Shown piece by piece: positions 5,253 through 7,066 of a stretch of 7,066 nt of DNA. The notes beneath the pieces are model-generated. The model saw only the letters and a program-made list of their open reading frames with translations. It searched no databases and was not told the DNA's origin. Made by a program: the position numbers and the translations under genes. Source of the DNA: Candidatus Methanophaga sp. GoMg3.2 (GTDB taxonomy: Archaea > Halobacteriota > Syntropharchaeia > Alkanophagales > Methanospirareceae); assembly GCA_013180565.1 (NCBI GenBank), contig QBUN01000297.1, forward strand, positions 1 through 7,066. Reading direction: 5' to 3'. The number at the start of each line of letters is the position of its first letter. Within the stretch, counting starts at the first letter, position 1.

Positions 5253-5603
5253 ATGGAAGGTTACATTGATGAATGCGGACAAGCGAGGGTTAGAGTTGGA
5301 ATTATAGGAAGAAAAAAGGAAATAGCGGTAGATGCAGTAATTGATACAGGGTTTGATGGATACCTATGTTTACCCGTCCAACTTGCAATTCAACTTGGTT
5401 TAGAGCTTTCCGGATCTATAAAGGTTGAGTTAGCAGATGGAAGCATAAAACGAGAACTGGTCTTCAGTGGTTTGACTAAATTTGGTGAGGAAGCAAAGAA
5501 GGCGAGAATTACGCTAACAGACTCCATGGATGCACTCATAGGAACGAAGATGTTTTCCCACCTGGAGATAGATTTCGATCTAAAAAGAGTGGAAATCAAC
5601 TAA
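5253..5603 (+). CDS. Clan AA (retropepsin-like) aspartic protease, AF_0612-type (116 aa)
   Basis: Predicted single-domain aspartic protease of the DTGF (AF_0612) group, which would act as a homodimer with one catalytic Asp from each chain. The active-site loop is DAVIDTGFDGYLCLP with Asp31-Thr-Gly-Phe. A flap-like hairpin (ELADGSIKRELVFSG) follows, then the second conserved element DALIGTKMF (93-101), the hydrophobic-hydrophobic-Gly pattern that supports the active site in retropepsins. Length (about 115) fits the family. There is no signal peptide, so it acts in the cytoplasm. ATG 5253 was chosen because AGGTGA (5243-5248) stands just upstream and MEGYIDE fits the family start; TTG 5235 would overlap the upstream gene. 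The substrate is unknown. The pair lies inside the second duplication unit and has no copy in the first. Confidence 0.85.
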   Translation: MEGYIDECGQARVRVGIIGRKKEIAVDAVIDTGFDGYLCLPVQLAIQLGLELSGSIKVELADGSIKRELVFSGLTKFGEEAKKARITLTDSMDALIGTKMFSHLEIDFDLKRVEIN

Positions 5604-5843
5604 GGGATAAAGCGGAAGAAACCGATTCGCTGCCAGATGAACTGGCTGCTGAGATATTGTTTAAAGGATTGGGCGAAGAATTAGACCCCGAAGACCTCGC
5701 ATCTGAGAGATTATGGGGCGCCGCGGCTTTAATAGTTAAGATGGTTGCGGCGAAGAGGGGGTTGAAATTGGAACAGCATGGCGGTTTGTGGGTTTTTATT
5801 ATTAATCAATGCTGGTGATGTTGAGCAGTTAATAACGAAAGTT
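5604..5843 (+). pseudogene. Truncated PaREP1-family remnant
   Basis: Directly after the protease stop, an open frame without a start codon reads TDSLPDELAAEILFKGLG, then ASERLWGAAALIVKMVAAKR and LEQHGGLWVFI, matching the LWGASALAV...ARRG and KHGALWGFV parts of the intact protein at 2696-3070. It stops at TGA 5816-5818. Shifted by one frame, NAGDVEQLITKV (to about 5843) matches the C-terminal EDVEKLITKL. About 40 central residues, including the LHKNFYE motif, are deleted, and the frame is broken at the joint. The first residues differ from the intact copy, so it may derive from a diverged PaREP1 gene. Confidence 0.8.
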
Positions 5844-5845
5844 AC

Positions 5846-6036
5846 TCCTGCCAGCTACGGGAGCCACTTAAGCACCGGAACCGCTATAGGCTATGATTCT
5901 TTGGGCACCGAGGGGCAGTTGACCGCCAGAGAAGGGCATAGATTATGACTTCTCAGCCCAAGGTAAGGGAAGCGTAGAGGTCTGCTGTAATGCAGTACCC
6001 ATATCTAGTAATTCTCATGGAACTTACAGTCAGCAC
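5846..6036 (+). pseudogene. Collapsed fragment of the 3170 secreted gene
   Basis: From TCCTGCCAGCTACGGG the sequence follows 3436-3736 of the intact gene almost base for base, but 110 bp (between 3526 and 3637) are missing. The joint falls in CAGAGAAGGG, a 10-mer found at both ends of the missing stretch in the intact gene (3517-3526 and 3627-3636). A second deletion of about 109 bp joins position 3736 to 3846, removing the C-terminus and stop. The signal peptide and promoter are absent and the first deletion is not a multiple of three, so no product is expected. Confidence 0.9.
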
Positions 6037-6096
6037 CTAAAGCTTGATGCGTGGTGCAAGTCCACGAGGGGCGATGAGGAAGAAGGCGAGGTGAAA
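6037..6096 (+). repeat. 66-bp leader-like element, copy 2 (shortened)
   Basis: A near-copy of 3846-3911, again ending in GAGGTGA. Here CGTGG-TGCAAGT-CCACG can form a five-pair hairpin; in copy 1 one pair is broken (CGTGC). Unlike copy 1, it leads straight into a family signal-peptide sequence, which supports its reading as the leader of such a gene. Confidence 0.6.
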
Positions 6097-6205
6097 GGGA
6101 AAAAAACAAAAAAAACAAAAACAAAATTGACAGGTGTAGTCGCAATAGCAATGGTTCTCTTGATTGTTTTCAGCGGAGTTGCACCAGCAAGATGGCTTGC
6201 GGAAT
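6091..6205 (+). pseudogene. Signal-peptide remnant of a further family gene, start codon lost
   Basis: The sequence aligns with the start of the 185 gene: GAGGTGA (6088-6094), the same 11-nt gap, then ACA at 6106-6108 where the intact gene has ATG, then KKTKTKLTGVVAIAM, FSGVAPA-RWLAE. The implied signal peptide is 28 residues as in the intact paralogues, and RWLAE resembles the NWLAEY start of the short form. Homology ends after GGAAT at 6205; the frame then runs through unrelated sequence to 6324. An in-frame GTG at 6091 lies within the Shine-Dalgarno-like site and is an unlikely start, though it could give a short secreted peptide. It marks the truncated beginning of a possible third repeat unit. 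Confidence 0.7.
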
Positions 6206-6410
6206 CTAGGACTCTTTGCCACTCCCAGTTTTTTCGTCGCTGCATCAATATTACCAGCTGCGCATTACATCGTAATTATCTGCGCATACCTTTATGGTGT
6301 CAAATTCGTCCGTGCACTCAATAACAGTATCGAATGTATCTGTATAAATAACATGTAGTAGCAAAAACCGATGTCTACCTTAGATAAAAGTACTTTTTCC
6401 ACAAAGTTTA
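6206..6410 (-). pseudogene. Possible decayed minus-strand gene cut at the array edge
   Basis: No intact gene is present, but on the minus strand three successive frames give protein-like stretches: VEKVLLSKVDIGFCYY (about 6400-6355), then YTDTFDTVIECTDEFDTIKV and CADNYDVM (about 6345-6255), then AAGNIDAATKKLGVAKS (about 6260-6210). The last ends exactly where the repeated secreted-gene material begins. This would be a gene broken by frameshifts and truncated by the duplication boundary. The family is not recognised, and chance open frames remain a real alternative. Confidence 0.3.
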
Positions 6411-6628
6411 TTACGTTTTATAGTTGAATTACAAGTATATACTTATGCTTCAAAATAAAAAATTCGATACCACTGGATATTGAGCAATTACAATCTCACG
6501 ATCGCAACTCGATGGACGCACTATACTATTTAAATTGTTTTGGACAAGTTTAGGTTTGTCGTAAAATCAGAATATCCCACGCTTTGGCAAATCATCCGCA
6601 CATGCACCAAATCTCACTTCAAATGCAA
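6206..6628. other. Gene-poor A/T-rich spacer at the right edge of the array
   Basis: About 420 bp without an intact coding frame of conviction. The left half holds the possible minus-strand remnant described separately. The rest (6411-6628) is A/T-rich with scattered TATA-like stretches such as GTATATACTT (6436) and ACTATTTAAATTG. A short minus-strand stretch VRFGACADDLPKRGIF ends at a stop near 6560 and is not assigned. No hairpin terminator, tRNA or mobile-element end was seen. Confidence 0.5.
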
Positions 6629-6982
6629 CTAAACCATCCCGATTTTAGCTTTTATCACTTCTACATCTTGCTCGATCTTTGTAAACTTTTCTTCCATATA
6701 CGACCTTAAGTCATCTCTTAAAGAGCTTATTTCCGTAACAATTTCTTCCTTACTTCGGTCTATCGCAACAATGGTCTCATCCTGCTTCTCAAGCATCATA
6801 TCCTGCTTCTCAAGCATCATATCCTGCTTCTCAAGCATCATATCCTGCTTCTCAAGCATCTTGCCCGTATCCCCTTTCACACCTTTCAAAGTTTCATTCA
6901 TCGAACCCAAAATGCCAATCATCACTTCGCCTTTATTATCAAAACTCCGCATCAAAGCCACCATCTTTCTCATTCTCTGCAA
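6629..6982 (-). CDS. Coiled-coil protein or frameshifted C-terminal part of an acylphosphatase-type gene (117 aa)
   Basis: A charged, helical protein with no signal peptide. After an N-terminal stretch (MIGILGSMNETLKGVKGD) comes a perfect heptad repeat MLEKQDM x3 plus MLEKQDE (about 43-70), then IDRSKEEIVTEISSLRDDL and a C-terminal helix KIEQDVEVIKAKIG: a long coiled coil. The only near start codons, TTG 6982 and ATG 6973, lie within the acylphosphatase-coding sequence of another frame and have no clear ribosome site. It is therefore more likely the C-terminal region of the upstream gene separated by a frameshift, with the second half of the acylphosphatase domain also missing. Proteins with an N-terminal acylphosphatase domain followed by a coiled coil are familiar to me from related archaea, but that is from memory and unchecked. 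Confidence 0.6.
   Translation of the reverse strand: MQRMRKMVALMRSFDNKGEVMIGILGSMNETLKGVKGDTGKMLEKQDMMLEKQDMMLEKQDMMLEKQDETIVAIDRSKEEIVTEISSLRDDLRSYMEEKFTKIEQDVEVIKAKIGMV
6780..6860 (-). repeat. 21-bp tandem repeat, about 3.9 copies, coding for coiled-coil heptads
   Basis: TCCTGCTTCTCAAGCATCATA repeats without mismatch at 6780, 6801 and 6822; the fourth unit (6843) is exact for 18 bases. On the coding strand each unit encodes one MLEKQDM heptad, so gain or loss of a unit keeps both the frame and the coiled-coil register. Identity at silent positions points to recent slippage rather than old selection. Confidence 0.95.
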
Positions 6983-7066
6983 ATCCCTTTACATTAAGCG
7001 AATCAGCAACATTCTTGATAAATGTCCGGAATCCAGCCATCTGCACATTCCCTCTTATCTTGAGGC
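6939..7066 (-). CDS. Acylphosphatase-domain fragment (5' partial, truncated)
   Basis: The minus-strand frame enters from the right edge and gives LKIRGNVQMAGFRTFIKN, ADSLNVKGFAENEKDG, then GFDAEF and a TGA at 6941-6939. This is the first half of an acylphosphatase fold: G-x-VQ-x-x-GFR-x-F with the phosphate-binding Arg, and 18 residues later the catalytic Asn in A-E-N-x-x-DG, the same Arg-to-Asn spacing as in acylphosphatases. The domain normally continues for another 45 or so residues after DG; here homology ends. The coiled-coil frame overlaps by 44 bp in a shifted frame. The gene is probably a frameshifted or internally deleted acylphosphatase/coiled-coil gene; a sequencing error cannot be excluded. 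Confidence 0.7.
   Translation of the reverse strand, partial: LKIRGNVQMAGFRTFIKNVADSLNVKGFAENEKDGGFDAEF

Larger units (their letters stand above)
4019..6205 (+). repeat. Tandem duplication, unit 2 (degraded)
   Basis: This repeats unit 1 in the same order: leader and short-form gene (4049), family pseudogene (4553), PaREP1 remnant (5604), 3170-gene remnant (5846), 66-bp leader element (6037) and the start of another signal-peptide gene (6091). Differences are the DUF5678-like/protease pair at 5003-5603, absent from unit 1, and heavy deletion after 5604. Repeated sequence ends abruptly after TTGCGGAAT at 6205. Confidence 0.75.

Noticed and set aside
4970..5254. 94-codon minus-strand frame
   Set aside because: It is the antisense of the DUF5678-like gene and has no start signals.
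6164..6358. Hydrophobic plus-strand frame at the array edge
   Set aside because: It starts in a shifted frame within the signal-peptide remnant, crosses the breakpoint and lacks a ribosome site.
6780..6860. CRISPR array
   Set aside because: The repeats are contiguous 21-mers without spacers and encode coiled-coil heptads in frame.

Overview
The window looks like accessory DNA from an archaeon, most likely a euryarchaeote; an ANME-1/Methanophagales-type genome would fit. That placement is inferred from a PaREP1-family protein, a DUF5678-like protein paired with an AF_0612-type aspartic protease, an archaeal BRE/TATA promoter and an acylphosphatase/coiled-coil gene. No rRNA, tRNA, CRISPR array, transposase or integrase was found. 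Gene-specific sequence search was not possible, so family names rest on motifs.

Layout. Positions 1-122 hold the C-terminus of an unrecognised gene. Positions 185-2657 hold four members of one family of small secreted proteins, all on the plus strand: a 262-residue protein, a 261-residue paralogue whose start codon appears to be ACG, a 155-residue short form, and a pseudogene. Next come a PaREP1-family gene (2696-3070), an archaeal promoter and an unrelated secreted protein (3170-3826). A 66-bp leader-like repeat and an imperfect hairpin follow. Then the set repeats: a second short-form gene (4049-4543), a second pseudogene (4553-4936), a DUF5678-like/aspartic protease pair (5003-5603), a truncated PaREP1 remnant (5604-5843), a shrunken copy of the 3170 gene (5846-6036), the leader repeat again (6037-6096) and a signal-peptide remnant (6091-6205). 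Beyond 6205 the repeated material stops. About 420 bp of decayed sequence follow, and then a minus-strand acylphosphatase domain running off the right edge and a coiled-coil protein with a perfect 21-bp heptad repeat.

How it fits together. The central result is a direct tandem duplication: about 1881-3911 and about 4019-6205 carry the same elements in the same order. The second unit has been worn down by deletions, two of them at short direct repeats, and has gained (or alone kept) the protease pair. The two copies of one family gene have decayed in complementary ways, so the lost full-length gene can be reconstructed from them. The secreted proteins share a 27-28 residue signal peptide, a strong Shine-Dalgarno leader (AGGAGGTGAT) and a C-terminal lobe ending in an F-x-F-x-K-x-x-G/S-Y motif. 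They look like a lineage-specific cell-surface or exported family under birth-and-death turnover. Their function is unknown.
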